Source: Delphinus delphis (taxonomy: Eukaryota > Chordata > Mammalia > Artiodactyla > Delphinidae). Taken from it: DNA of 64,000 nt. The stretch lies in NCBI RefSeq assembly GCF_949987515.2, contig NC_082689.1:66897746-66961745 (forward strand), given 5' to 3'. A program made the position numbers and the translations under genes. How positions within the stretch are numbered: the stretch's first letter is position 1; each line of letters starts with the position of its first letter. A model generated the notes under the pieces. That model did no database searches, was not told where the DNA came from, and saw nothing but the letters and a program-made list of their open reading frames with translations. Positions 50,042-59,703 of this stretch are shown in pieces.

Positions 50042-51310
50042 ATTTTAACTTCCTTTTAGAGAAGAAAATTTCTTTTTTTACATTTACTATTCTGTTGTTT
50101 CAGAGAACATAATAAGTAAAACAAGTCTATTGTGGATGATTTTTTCATCTTAAATTTCATAAGTATTTAACCTCTTTTGAAAAAGTGGAAATATAACTTT
50201 ATAGGGCTTTTTATACTTAATTTTTATATGACAAAGAAAAAAGAAGCCCAAAAAGTTTGGCATAGTCCTCTCTCCCCATGTTTTTTTAATCATTTTTGAA
50301 TTTTTAAATTGTAGTGTCAAGCACATTTTTTATTTACCTTTTCAGACTAACTTCCATAAACGGCACTAACTCTTCCATATATCAGTACATTGCCTGCAAG
50401 GCAACAAATATGAAGTTCAAAGGAAGCTTTCAGTAGATGATGCTGAGCCCAGTTGCTACTGACATGTATTACCTACTGAGCAGAAGCCTATGCACAGAGT
50501 GAATGGGGCATCAAGTGAGCACTGGGTCATGGTTTTGAAGTTCCAGTTTGTTTTGGAGAAAAATTACTTGCTAATCTCTATAAATGTTTAAGAATTTAAT
50601 AAGATACTAATTTTTTTAAAAAAGGATAACACTTGTTAGGGGATTATCTATGTAAAACACTTGCACAGTTCCTGGAACTAGATAGGCATTCAGTTAAGTT
50701 AGTTTTTGTAGGGTCCATTTAGGATATCTTTGAAATTGTTTGCTTGGACTTATTTCATTTTTAAGCTACTGGTATTAGAGGACCTCATGTGGTATTTCTT
50801 TAATCTACCCAGATTCTTTCTATAGCACTGAGAACACAGTGGGTGCCCAATAATATGGTTGACTGTCTTGTGACTCATTGTTTACATTGCTTTCAAGCCT
50901 GTTTTTCAACTTTGCTTATTTGTTTTGATGAAGTTTTTATCTCCTCCTTGATACGCCCTTTTCTACTGAAGGCTTTTCTCATCTCTCTTCTTGTTGATGT
51001 TTGACTTTCTTAACTGTGCATAAAATAAACATCCCACATAAGATATTTAGGAAAACCCTGAGACAAGCTGAAATTGCAGCAACATTTATGGGACAGATAT
51101 GAGAAATTTAATATTTAATTTTAAATGTATAGATACACTTTCCTACTCTATATCTTTGTGTGGGGTTTCCTCGAGTGTGTATATATATGTGAAAATGTAT
51201 TCACTTATATTTGTACATTTTTCTGTGTATAAATTGTAACTCAGTGAAAAATATCAAGAGAAATTTATGTTTTCCTTCCTTCCATAAGGACCTTCCTTCT
51301 TAGAGAAAAG
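50042..51310. other. Unassigned stretch with weak MIR/L2 traces
   Basis: 'cagttcctggaactagatag' near 50670 and 'agaacacagtgggtgcccaa' near 50830 look like MIR/L2 ends. No gene. Confidence 0.4.
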
Positions 51311-51335
51311 GAAGCAAAAATATAATGGGGTGGCT

Positions 51336-51346
51336 CAAGATGGCGG
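51336..51346 (+). promoter_or_regulatory. YY1-like site at the L1 5' end
   Basis: CAAGATGGCGG lies about 10 bp inside the L1. YY1 binding to CAAGATGGC at this position in human L1 fixes the transcription start at the element's first base. Its presence supports a full-length 5' end. Confidence 0.6.
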
Positions 51347-52211
51347 AATAGAAGGACATGCGCTCACTCCCTCTTGTGAGAGCACCAGAATCACAGCTAA
51401 CTGCTGAACCATCATCCACAGGAAGACACTGGAACTCACCAAAAAAGATACCCTACATCCAAAGACAAAGAGACTGCAATGAGACTGTAGGAGGGGCGCA
51501 ATCACAGTAAAATCAAATCCCATAACCTCTGAGTGGGTGACTCACAAACTGGAGAACAATTATACCACAGAAGTTCACCCACTGGAGTGAAGGTTCTGAG
51601 CCCCACATCAGGCTTCCCAACCTGCGGGTCTGGCAATGGGAGGAGGAGTTCCCAGAGAATCATCACTTGAAGGCTAGTGGGATTAGTTTGCAGGACTTTG
51701 ACAGGACTGAGGGAAACAGAGACTCTATTCTTGGAGGGCACGCACAAAGTAGTGTGTGCATCGGGACCCAGGGGAAGGAGCAGTGACCCCATAGGAGACT
51801 GAACCAGGCCTACCTGTTAGTGTTGGAAGGTCTCCTGCAGAGGTGGGAGCTGGGGACAAGGACACTGGCAGCAGAAGTTCTGGGAAGTATTCCTTGGCGT
51901 GAGCCCTCCCAGAGTCCGCCATTAGCCCCACCAAAGAGCCTGTAGCCTCCAGTGCTGGGTCGCCTCAGGCCAAACAACCAATAGGGAGAGAAGTCAGGCC
52001 CACCCATCAGCAGACAAGCAGATTAAAGTTTTACTGAGCTCTGGGCACCAGAGCAACACCCAGCTCTACCCACCACCAGTCCATCCCATCAGGAAACTTG
52101 CACAAGCCTCTTAGATAACCTCATCCACCAGAGGACAGACAGCAAAAGCAAGAAGACCTACAATCCTGCAGCCTGTGGAACAAAAACTACATTCACAGAA
52201 AAACAGACAAA
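51347..52211 (+). other. L1 5' UTR (internal promoter region)
   Basis: About 865 bases between the YY1-like site and the ORF1 start. They contain no long frame on the sense strand. Short antisense frames here are incidental. Confidence 0.7.
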
Positions 52212-53105
52212 ATGAAAAGGCAGAAGGCTATGTAGCAGATGAAGGAACAAGATAAAACCACAGAAAAACAACTAAATGAAGTGGAGATTTGCAACCTTCC
52301 AGAAAAAGAATTCAGAATAATGATAGTGGAGATGATCCAGGACCTTGGAAAAAGAATGGAGGCAAAGATCGAGAAGATGCAAGAAATGTTTAACAAAGAC
52401 CTAGAAGAATTAATTGTTCAGAGATGAACAATACAATAACTGAAATGAAAAATACACTAGAAAGAATCAATAGCAGAATAACTGAGGCAGAAGAATGGAT
52501 AAGTGACCTGGAAGACAGAATGGTGGAATTTACTGCCGTGGAACAGAAAAAAGAATGAAAAGAAATGAAGACAGCCTAAGAGACCTCTGGGACAACATTA
52601 AGCACACCAACATTCGCATTATAGGGGTCCCAGAAAGAGAAGACAGAGAGAGAAAGAACCCGAGAAAATATTTGAAGAGATTATAGTTGAAAACTTCCCT
52701 AACATGGGAAAGGAAATAGCCACCCAAGTCCAGGAAGCACAGACAGTCCCAGGCAGGATAAACCCAAGGAGAAACATGCCGAGACACGTAGTAATCAAAT
52801 TGACAGAAATTAAAGACAAAGAAAAATTATTAAAACTAGCAAGGGAAAAACGACAAATAACATACAAGGGAACTCCCATAACATTAACAACTGATTTCTC
52901 AGCAGAAATTTTATAAGCCAGAAGGGAGTGGCATGATATATTTAAAGTGATGAAAGGGAAGAATCTACAACCAAGATTATTCTACCTGGCAAGGATCTCA
53001 TTCAGATTTGATGGAGAAATCAAAAGCTTTACAGACAAGCAAAGGCTAAGAGAATTCAGCACCACCAAACCAGCTCTACAACAAATGCTAAAGGAAATTC
53101 TCTAA
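52212..53105 (+). pseudogene. L1 ORF1 (RNA-binding chaperone), disrupted
   Basis: ORF1p coats L1 RNA as a coiled-coil trimer with an RRM and a C-terminal domain. The frame begins MKRQKAM and meets a TAG where relatives have Gln, then QMKEQDKT and the coiled-coil region (VEMIQDLGKRMEAKIEKMQ). Near 52415 a small deletion shifts the frame and brings a TGA. The shifted part reads MNNTITEMKNTLE. The original frame returns by 52704 with the RRM/CTD-like stretch (KEIATQVQEAQTVPGRINP). A TAA at about 52914 replaces a Gln codon before the last segment (REWHDIFKVMKG), which ends at 53103-53105. Confidence 0.85.
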
Positions 53106-53163
53106 GTGGGAAACACAAGAGAAGAAAAGGACCTACAAAAACAAACCCAAAACAATTAAGAAA

Positions 53164-53779
53164 ATGGTAATAGGAACATATGTATCGATAATTACCGTAA
53201 ACATGAATGGATTAAATGCTCCAACCAAAAGACACAGGCTGGTTGAATGTATACAAAAACAAGACTGCTATATATGCTGTCTACAAGAGACCCACTTCAG
53301 ACCTTGGGACACATATAGACTGAAATTGAGGAGATGGAAAAAGATATTCCATGAAAATGGAAATCAAAAGAAAGCTGGAGTAGCAATACTCATATCAGAT
53401 AAAATAGACTTTAAAATAAAGAACGTTACAAGAGACAAAGAAGGACACTACATAATGATCAAGTGATCAATTCAGGAAGAAGAAATAACAATTATAAATA
53501 TATATGCACCTAATATAGGAGCACCTCAATACATAAGGCAAATGCTAACAGCTCTAAAAGAGGAAATTGACAGTAACACAATAACAGTGGGGGACTTTAA
53601 CACCTCACACCAATGGACAGATCATCCAGACAGAAAATTAATAAGGAAACACAAGCTTTAAATGACACAATAGACCAGATAGATTTAATTGATATTTATA
53701 GGACATTCCATCCAAAAACAGCAGATTACACTTTCTTCTCAAATGCACATGGAACAGTCTCCAGGAGAGATCACATCTT
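53164..53779 (+). pseudogene. L1 ORF2, first part: endonuclease domain, interrupted
   Basis: This is the N-terminal apurinic-type endonuclease that nicks target DNA. It starts MVIGTYVSIITVNMNGL and keeps the catalytic Asn (NMNGL) and Glu (LQETH) regions. A TGA at 53464-53466 breaks the frame, after which the sequence continues with INIYAPNIGAPQYIR, GDFN (metal-binding Asp) and the segment up to SRRDHI, where the HPRT1 retrocopy interrupts it. Confidence 0.88.
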
Positions 53780-53808
53780 TCTTTTTTATCTTTTAAAGAG
53801 ACAGCCTT

Positions 53809-54108
53809 GGGCTTCCCTGGTGGCTCAGTGGTTGAGAACCTGCCTGCCAATGCAGGGGACACGGGTTCGAGCCCTGGTCTGGGAGGATCCCACATGCCGC
53901 GGAGCAACTGGGCCCGTGAGCCACAACTGCTGAGCCTGTGCGTCTGGAGCTTGTGCTACGCAGCAAGAGAGGCCACGACAGTGAGAGGCCCGCGCACCGC
54001 GATGAAGAGTGGCCTCTGCTCGCCGCAACTAGAGAAAGCCCTCTCACAGAAACGGAGACCCAACACAGCCAAAAATAAATAACTTAATTAATTTAAAAAA
54101 AAATAAAT
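53809..54108 (+). mobile_element. CHR SINE, long form, inserted in the HPRT1 retrocopy 3' UTR
   Basis: The head gggcttccctggtggctcag runs into the long body form (cgatgaagagtggcctctgc ... cacagccaaaaataaat) and an A-rich tail. The TSD aaagagacagcctt is perfect at 53795-53808 and 54109-54122. Confidence 0.95.
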
Positions 54109-54763
54109 AAAGAGACAGCCTTTATTTAAGCATTTTTACATTGAAGACTTCAAAAAGTGGTAGGTTTTTAGAACTTATTTACCTGTATTTAAAAGGAACT
54201 GTTGACAAAGATTTGCCAGAAATAATCTGAACAAGTGGGAAAATGCAGTTAATACTACTGAAACCTACTAAAATAACTCCAGGACATATGGTTTATCCAA
54301 CATAAGGATACCTCTCAATGCTGTCACTGACATGAAACTGACTGCTTCTTTTCTAAACACACAGTGGTTTAATTAACAATATTCAGTCACTTCTGTTCTT
54401 TCCTGAATATATAAAAATTAAAATACCAGTTAAAAAACTAATATGTTCTTCTCTGTCAATGTTTCTTACAGGTACAATTTCAATATTTTCATTCAGTAGT
54501 GGTGTGGTTTAAGAGATTTTTCATTCACACGTCAAACAACAATCCACCCAAAGGGAACTGATAGTCTACAGGCTCCTAGTGCAAATAAAGAGTTCAGGAA
54601 TGCAGCAACTGGCCTTTCTAAAATGCAAAACGGATAAAATTCTTAGAAGATACATGCAATAAGCTCTACTAAGTAGCTGGCCACAGAACTAGAACATCTG
54701 ATCATTTTCCTGGTGATTTCAATGGGACTACAGATATTTCCAAACTCAACTTGAACTCTCATC

Positions 54764-55420
54764 TTAGGCTTTGTATTTTGCTTTTCCAGTTTTGCTAATG
54801 ACACAAACATGATTCAGATCCCTGAAGTATTCATTACAGTCAAGGGCATATCCTACAACAAACTTGTCTGGAATTTCAAATCCAGCAAAGTCTGGTTTAT
54901 ATCCAACACTTTGAGGGGTCCTTTTCACCAGCCAGCTTGCAACCTTGACCAGCTTTGGATTATGCTGCTTGACCAAGGAAAGCAAGGTTTGCACTGTTTT
55001 GCCAGTGTCAATTATATCTTCAACAATCAAGACATTCTTTCCAGTGAAAGTTGAGAGATCATCTTCACCAATTACTTCTATGTCACCTGTTGACTGGTCA
55101 TTACAATAGCTCTTCAGTCTGATAAAATCTACAGTCACAGGTATAGATCTATCACTATTTCTGTTTAGTGCTTTGATGTAATCCAGCAGGTCAGCAAAGA
55201 ATTTATAGCCCCCCTTGAGCACACAGAGGGCCACGATGTGATGGCCTCCCATCTCTTTCATCACATCTTGAGCCAGCCATTTGGTCCTGTCCATAATTAG
55301 TCCATGAGGAATAAACACCTTTTCCAAGTCCTCAGCATAATGATTAGGTATACAAAATAAATCTAGGTCATAACCTGGTTCATCATCACTAATCATGATG
55401 CTGGGGCTGTGGGTCACCAT
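54764..55420 (-). CDS. HPRT1 retrocopy: Intact 218-codon reading frame of an HPRT1 retrocopy (putative HGPRT-like protein)
   Basis: HGPRT is the cytosolic purine-salvage enzyme that joins hypoxanthine or guanine to PRPP to give IMP or GMP. The frame starts at the ATG at 55418-55420, in the position of the normal HPRT1 start, with G at -3 and +4. It runs 218 codons, the normal length, to the normal C-terminus KAKYKA. The pyrophosphate loop VLKGGYKFF, the flexible-loop segment LKSYCND and the PRPP-binding motif [10 protein letters not shown] are all present. Against the human protein as I remember it there are roughly 22 substitutions, including E47K/R48W/R51Q in a cluster, G120E, L163W, R170Q, V188A next to the purine-stacking Phe, and Y195C. 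Several look like CpG decay (R4H, R51Q, R170Q). No introns, no stops, no shifts. Radical changes at conserved sites favour drift after retroposition, but a translated product cannot be excluded. Confidence 0.9.
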   Translation of the reverse strand: MVTHSPSIMISDDEPGYDLDLFCIPNHYAEDLEKVFIPHGLIMDRTKWLAQDVMKEMGGHHIVALCVLKGGYKFFADLLDYIKALNRNSDRSIPVTVDFIRLKSYCNDQSTGDIEVIGEDDLSTFTGKNVLIVEDIIDTGKTVQTLLSLVKQHNPKLVKVASWLVKRTPQSVGYKPDFAGFEIPDKFVVGYALDCNEYFRDLNHVCVISKTGKAKYKA

Positions 55421-55504
55421 AACAGAGCTGGCTGGTGTGCGGGCTGAGGGAAGACTGGGGAGGAGGAAGCCAACAGCAGGGCCAAGCAGGAGGCGGCACC
55501 ACAT
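55421..55504 (-). other. In-frame upstream extension of the HPRT1 retrocopy frame, from decayed 5' UTR
   Basis: The frame stays open for 28 codons upstream of the HPRT1 start, to an ATG at 55502-55504. It reads [18 protein letters not shown] and then a small-residue stretch: one Arg, a hydrophobic core, then Pro/Ser/Ala. In human HPRT1, as I recall, the same bases are GC-rich 5' UTR with no ATG. The upstream ATG and Trp codon match CpG-to-TpG/CpA changes (gcgcgg to atgtgg). The Kozak context is weak (C at -3, T at +4), so the original start is more likely to be used if the copy is translated at all. The signal-peptide look may be chance. Confidence 0.6.
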
Positions 55505-55519
55505 GGGAAAGCCCAGGAT

Positions 55520-58500
55520 AGATCACATCTTGGGTCACAAATCAAGCCTTGGTATATTTATGAAAATTGAAATCCTATCAGGCATCTTTTCCAACCACAA
55601 TGCTGTGAGATTAGAAATCAATTACAGGGGAAAACCGGTAAAAAACATAAACACATGGAGGCTAAACAGTAAGTTACTATATAACCAAGAGATCACTGAA
55701 GAAATCAAAGAGGAAATCAAAAAATACCTGGAGACAAATGACAATGAAAACATGACGATCCAAAACCTATGGAATGCAGCAAAAGCAGTTCTAAGAGGGA
55801 AGTTTATAGCAATACAAGCCTACCTCAAGAAATAAGAAAAATCTCAAACAATCTAACCTTACACCTAAAGGAACAAGAGAAAGACGAACAAAACCCAAAG
55901 TTAGTAGAAGGAAAGAAATCATGAAGATCAGAGCAGAAATAAATGAAATAGAAACAAAACAATAGCAAAGATCAATAAAACTAAAAGCTGGTTCTTTGAG
56001 AAGATAATCAAAATTGATAAACCATTAGCCAGATTCATCAAGAAAAAGAGAGAGGACTCAAATCAATAAAATTAGAAATGAAAAAGGAGAAGTTACAAAG
56101 GACACCACAGAAATAGAAAACATCGTAAGAGACTACTACAAGAAACTCTATGCCAATAAATTGGACAACCTAGAAGAAATGGACAAATGCTTAGAAAGGT
56201 ATAACATTCCAAGACTGAACCAGGAAGAAATAGAAAATATGAACAGACCAATCACAAGTAATGAAATTGAAACTGTGATTAAAAATCTTCCAAAAAACAA
56301 AAGTCCAGGACCAGATGGCTTCACAGGTGAATTCTATCAAACATTTAGAGAAGGGCTAACACCCATCCTTCTCAAACTCTTCCAAAAAATTGCGGAGGAA
56401 GGAACACTTCCAAACTCATTCTACGAGGCCACCATCACCCTGATACCAAAACTAGACAAAGATATTGCAAAAAAAGAAAATTACAGATCAATATCAGTGA
56501 TGAATATAGATGCAAAAATCCTCAACAAAATACTAGCAAGCAGAATCCAAATGTGATACACAATATTAACAAATTGAAGAATAAAACTCATGTGATCATC
56601 TCAATAGATGCAGAAAAAGCTTCTGACAAAGTTCAGCACCCATTTATGATAAAAACTCCAGAAAGTGGGCATAGAGGGAACCTACCTCGACATAATAAAG
56701 GCCATATATGACAAACCCACAGCCAACATCATTCTCAAAGGTGAAAAACTGAAAGTATTTCCTCTAAGATCAGGAAGAGGACAAGGATGTCCACTCTCAC
56801 CACTATTACTTAACATAGTTTTGGAAGTCCTAGCCACGGCAATCAGAGAAGAAAAAGAAATAAAAGGAATCAAAATTGGAGAAGAAGAAGTAAAACTGTT
56901 ACTGTTTGCAGGTGACATGATATTTTACACAGATAATCCTAAAGATGCCACCAGAAAACTATTAGAGCTAATCAATGAATTTGGTAAAGTTGCAGGATAC
57001 AAAATTCATGCACTGAAATCTCTTGCATTCCTATACACTAACAGCAAAAGATCAGAAAGAAATTAAGAAAACAATCCCATTCTCCGTTGCAACAAAAAGA
57101 ATAAAATACCTAGGAATAAACCTACCTAAGGAGACAAAAGACCTGTATGCAGAAAACTATAAGACACTGATGAAAGAAATCAAAGATGACACAAACAGAT
57201 GGAGACATATACCATGTTCTTGTATTGGAAGAATCAATATTGTGAAAATGACTATACTATCCAAAGCAATCTACAGATTCAATGCAATCCCTATCTAATT
57301 ACCAGTAGCATTTTTTACAGAACTAGAACAAAAAATCTTAAAATTTGTGTGGAGACCCAAGAGACCCTGAGTAGCCAAAGCAGTCTTGAGGGAAAAAAAC
57401 GGAGCTAGAGGAATCAGACTCCCTGACTTCAGACTCTACTACAAAGCTCCAGTAATCAAGACAATATGGTACTGGCACAAAAATAGACATATAGTTCCAT
57501 GGAACAGGATAGAAAGTCCGGAGACAAACCCATGCACCTATAGTCAAATAATCTATGACAAAGGAAGCAAGGATATACAATGGAGAAAAGACAGCCTCTT
57601 CAATAAGTGGTGCTGGGAAAACTGGACAGGTACATGTAAAAATATGAGATTAGAACACTCCCTAACACCATACACAAAAATAAACTCAAAATGGATTAGA
57701 GACCTAAATATAAGACTGGACACTATAAAACTCTTAGAGGAAAACATACGAAGAACACTCTTGGACATAAATCACAACAAGATCTTTTTTGACCCACTTC
57801 CTAGAGTAATGGAAATAAAAACAAAAATAAACAAATGGGACCTAATGAAACTTGAAAGCTTTTGCACAGCAAAGGAGATTATAAACAAGACAAAAAGACC
57901 ACCCTCAGAATGGGAGAAGATATTTGCAAACAAATCAACGGACAAAGGATTAATCTCCAAAATATATAAATAGCTCATGCAGCTCAATAGTAAAAAAACA
58001 AACAACCCAATCAAAAAATGGGCAGAAGATCTAAACAGACATTTCTCCAAAGAAGACATACAGATGACCAAGAAGCACATGAAAAGATGCTCAACATCAC
58101 TAATTATTAGAGAAATGCAGATCAAAACTACAATGAGGTACCACCTCACACCAGTTAGAATGGGCATTATCAGAAAATCTACAAACAACAAATGCTGGAG
58201 AGGGTGTGGAGAAAAGTGAACCCTCTTGCACTGTTGGTGGGAATGTAAATTGATACAGCCACTATGGAGAACAGTACGGAGATTCCTTAAAAAACTAAAA
58301 ATATGGCCCAGTAATCCCACTACTGGGCATATACCCAGAGAAAGCCATAATTCAAAAAGACACATGCACCCCAATGTTCATTGCAGCACTATTTACAGTA
58401 GCCAGGTCATGGAAGCAACATAAATGCCCATCAAAAGATGAATGAATAAAGAAGAAATGGTACATATATTTAATGGAATATTACTCTGCCATAAAAAGGA

Positions 58501-58616
58501 ACGCAATTGGGTCATTTTTAGAAATGTTGATGGACCTAGAGACTGTCATACAGAGTGAAGTAAGTCAGAAAGAGAGAAACAGATATCGTATATTAACACA
58601 TATATGTGGAATCTAG
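55520..58616 (+). pseudogene. L1 ORF2, second part: end of endonuclease, reverse transcriptase, C-terminal domain
   Basis: The sequence resumes with [10 protein letters not shown] and the last endonuclease motif, where SDHN has become SNHN (Asn codon 55593-55595). Stops and shifts follow from about 55833. The RT domain is clear: [18 protein letters not shown] (56296 on), LIPKLDKD, then a loss of about 35 codons after SRIQM at 56556, then [30 protein letters not shown] and the catalytic box, which is FAGD instead of FADD (56905-56916). The C-terminal part ([43 protein letters not shown]) is in several frames. The expected end (THICGI then stop) is at 58616. Confidence 0.9.
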
Positions 58617-58815
58617 AAAAATGGTACAGTTGAACTGGTTTGCAAGGCAGAAATAGAGACAGAGATGTAGAGAACAAACGTATGGACAACAAGGGGGGGA
58701 AGCGGGGGGCGGGGTGGGATGAATTGGGAGATTCGGGTTGACATATACACACTAATATGTATAAAATAGATTAATAAGAACCTGCTTATAAAGAGATAAA
58801 TAAAATTTAAAAAAA
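58617..58815 (+). other. L1 3' UTR with G-rich purine tract
   Basis: The tract at 58692-58719 has four G runs (aaggggggg, gcggggggcgggg, gtggg) and can in principle form a quadruplex. G-rich purine tracts are usual in mammalian L1 3' UTRs. A gataaataaaat polyadenylation signal and A-rich tail follow. Confidence 0.75.
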
Positions 58816-58822
58816 GAAGCAA

Positions 58823-59098
58823 TGCGATGTTTGTAAAAATGCTAACCATATAAAGCTAAGTTGGGATGTAAAAAAATATATATAATGGGAATTTAAATTT
58901 GGAAAAGTTATTATTATACTGTGGGACTACTTTTAAGATTGTTACATTGAGCGATTCTGAGAACTTTCTGAATTTACACGAACTTGATTGACCTAAGTAG
59001 CAACCTTCTGGCAGTGTTTCAGACATTACAGAGTTCTTAGGAAAGTAAATCATTAACTCTCATTGAATACCTACTATCTGTCAGGCGTTGTACTAGAC
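58823..59098. other. Unassigned stretch
   Basis: 59055-59095 ('tgaatacctactatctgtca') is a MIR/L2-like trace. Confidence 0.45.
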
Positions 59099-59256
59099 TA
59101 GTGGTTCTCAAACTTGGCTGCACTTTAGAATTGCTTGGGGAGATTTTAAAATTCCCATAGCCAGTAAATCAGAATTTCCGGGTGTGGGGCCTGAACCTCA
59201 GCATTTTATGAAAGTCCTCAGGTGAGTCCATTGTGTAGCCAAATTTGAGCACCACT
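59099..59256 (+). repeat. MER5A-type DNA transposon
   Basis: 'agtggttctcaaacttggct' at left and 'aaatttgagcaccactggg' at right. Confidence 0.85.
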
Positions 59257-59299
59257 GGGTGAAGCGTCGGCTGAGATGGGTGGGGCTAGGTGTTGGCCC

Positions 59300-59524
59300 C
59301 CCCTTTTCAGTGGTCGGAGAACCACTATACAAGGAGGACACATTTGATCTGCTGTCTGGATGAGCTGAAGGAGCAGGCAGTTTGAAATTCTGTGGTGAAA
59401 ACAGTTGGGGCAGAGGGAGCAGCTCTGCAAGTCCCTCAGATGTGAAGGAAGGGAAGGAAGGCCAGTGTGAATTATATAGGGAGTTGCAACTGTGTAAATA
59501 GAAGGGAGGTTGGCAGGGGCTGGC
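59300..59524 (+). repeat. L2-like remnant
   Basis: 'ggggcagagggagcagctct' and the surrounding purine-rich sequence follow the L2 order that continues after 59704. Confidence 0.5.
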
Positions 59525-59703
59525 TCAGTGATTTCTTAGACGTTAGCATGCATCAGAAGCTCTTGGAGAATTTTGTTGAAGGTGCATTGCAGGGCTTTAC
59601 CCTCTGTGTTTCTTATTATTTAGGTCCGGGATAGGGCCTGAGAATTTGCATTTCTAACAAGGTCCCAGGTGGTGCTCTGAAATCACACTTTGAGAACCAC
59701 CAG
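59525..59703 (+). repeat. MER5A-type DNA transposon
   Basis: 'gagaatttgcatttctaaca', 'aggtcccaggtggtgctctg' and the end 'cactttgagaaccacca'. It splits the L2 remnants. Confidence 0.9.

Larger units (their letters stand above)
53780..55512 (-). pseudogene. HPRT1 retrocopy: Processed HPRT1 retrocopy, near full-length cDNA, inserted antisense in an L1
   Basis: The minus strand reads as a spliced HPRT1 mRNA: about 90 nt of 5' UTR starting GGGCTTTCCC at 55512, the coding region, then about 640 nt of 3' UTR (54123-54763) that follows the human HPRT1 3' UTR as I recall it. It continues past the human polyadenylation point to an AATAAA read leftward near 54121-54127 and an A-rich tail remnant at about 53780-53794. 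The flanks carry a 19-bp TSD, ccaggagagatcacatctt at 53761-53779, repeated with one mismatch at 55513-55531. The host L1 ORF2 resumes cleanly after it. These are hallmarks of L1-mediated retroposition. A plus-strand CHR SINE at 53809-54108 split the 3' UTR just beyond the AATAAA, so the SINE is the youngest layer. The parent is the X-linked nine-exon HPRT1 gene. Confidence 0.96.
51327..58815 (+). mobile_element. Full-length but inactive LINE-1, split by the HPRT1 retrocopy
   Basis: The element starts with ggggtggctcaagatggcgg, the usual 5' end of mammalian L1, followed by about 0.9 kb of 5' UTR, ORF1, a short spacer, ORF2, a G-rich 3' UTR and an A-rich end with AATAAA near 58797. Without the 1.75-kb insertion it is about 5.7 kb, so not 5'-truncated. 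A possible short TSD is gaagcaa (51311-51317 and 58816-58822), but it is weak. ORF1 and ORF2 are each broken several times and the RT active site is changed, so it cannot move by itself. It resembles the L1 lineages of cetartiodactyls; I cannot name the subfamily. Confidence 0.95.

Noticed and set aside
54764..55504. A native HPRT1 gene
   Set aside because: No introns, flanking TSD, poly(A) tail and location inside an L1 show a retrocopy.
57772..58374. A 200-codon minus-strand frame
   Set aside because: It is antisense to L1 ORF2 and has no independent support.
51311..58822. gaagcaa as a firm TSD of the full-length L1
   Set aside because: Only 7 bp match next to an A-rich tail, too little to be sure.
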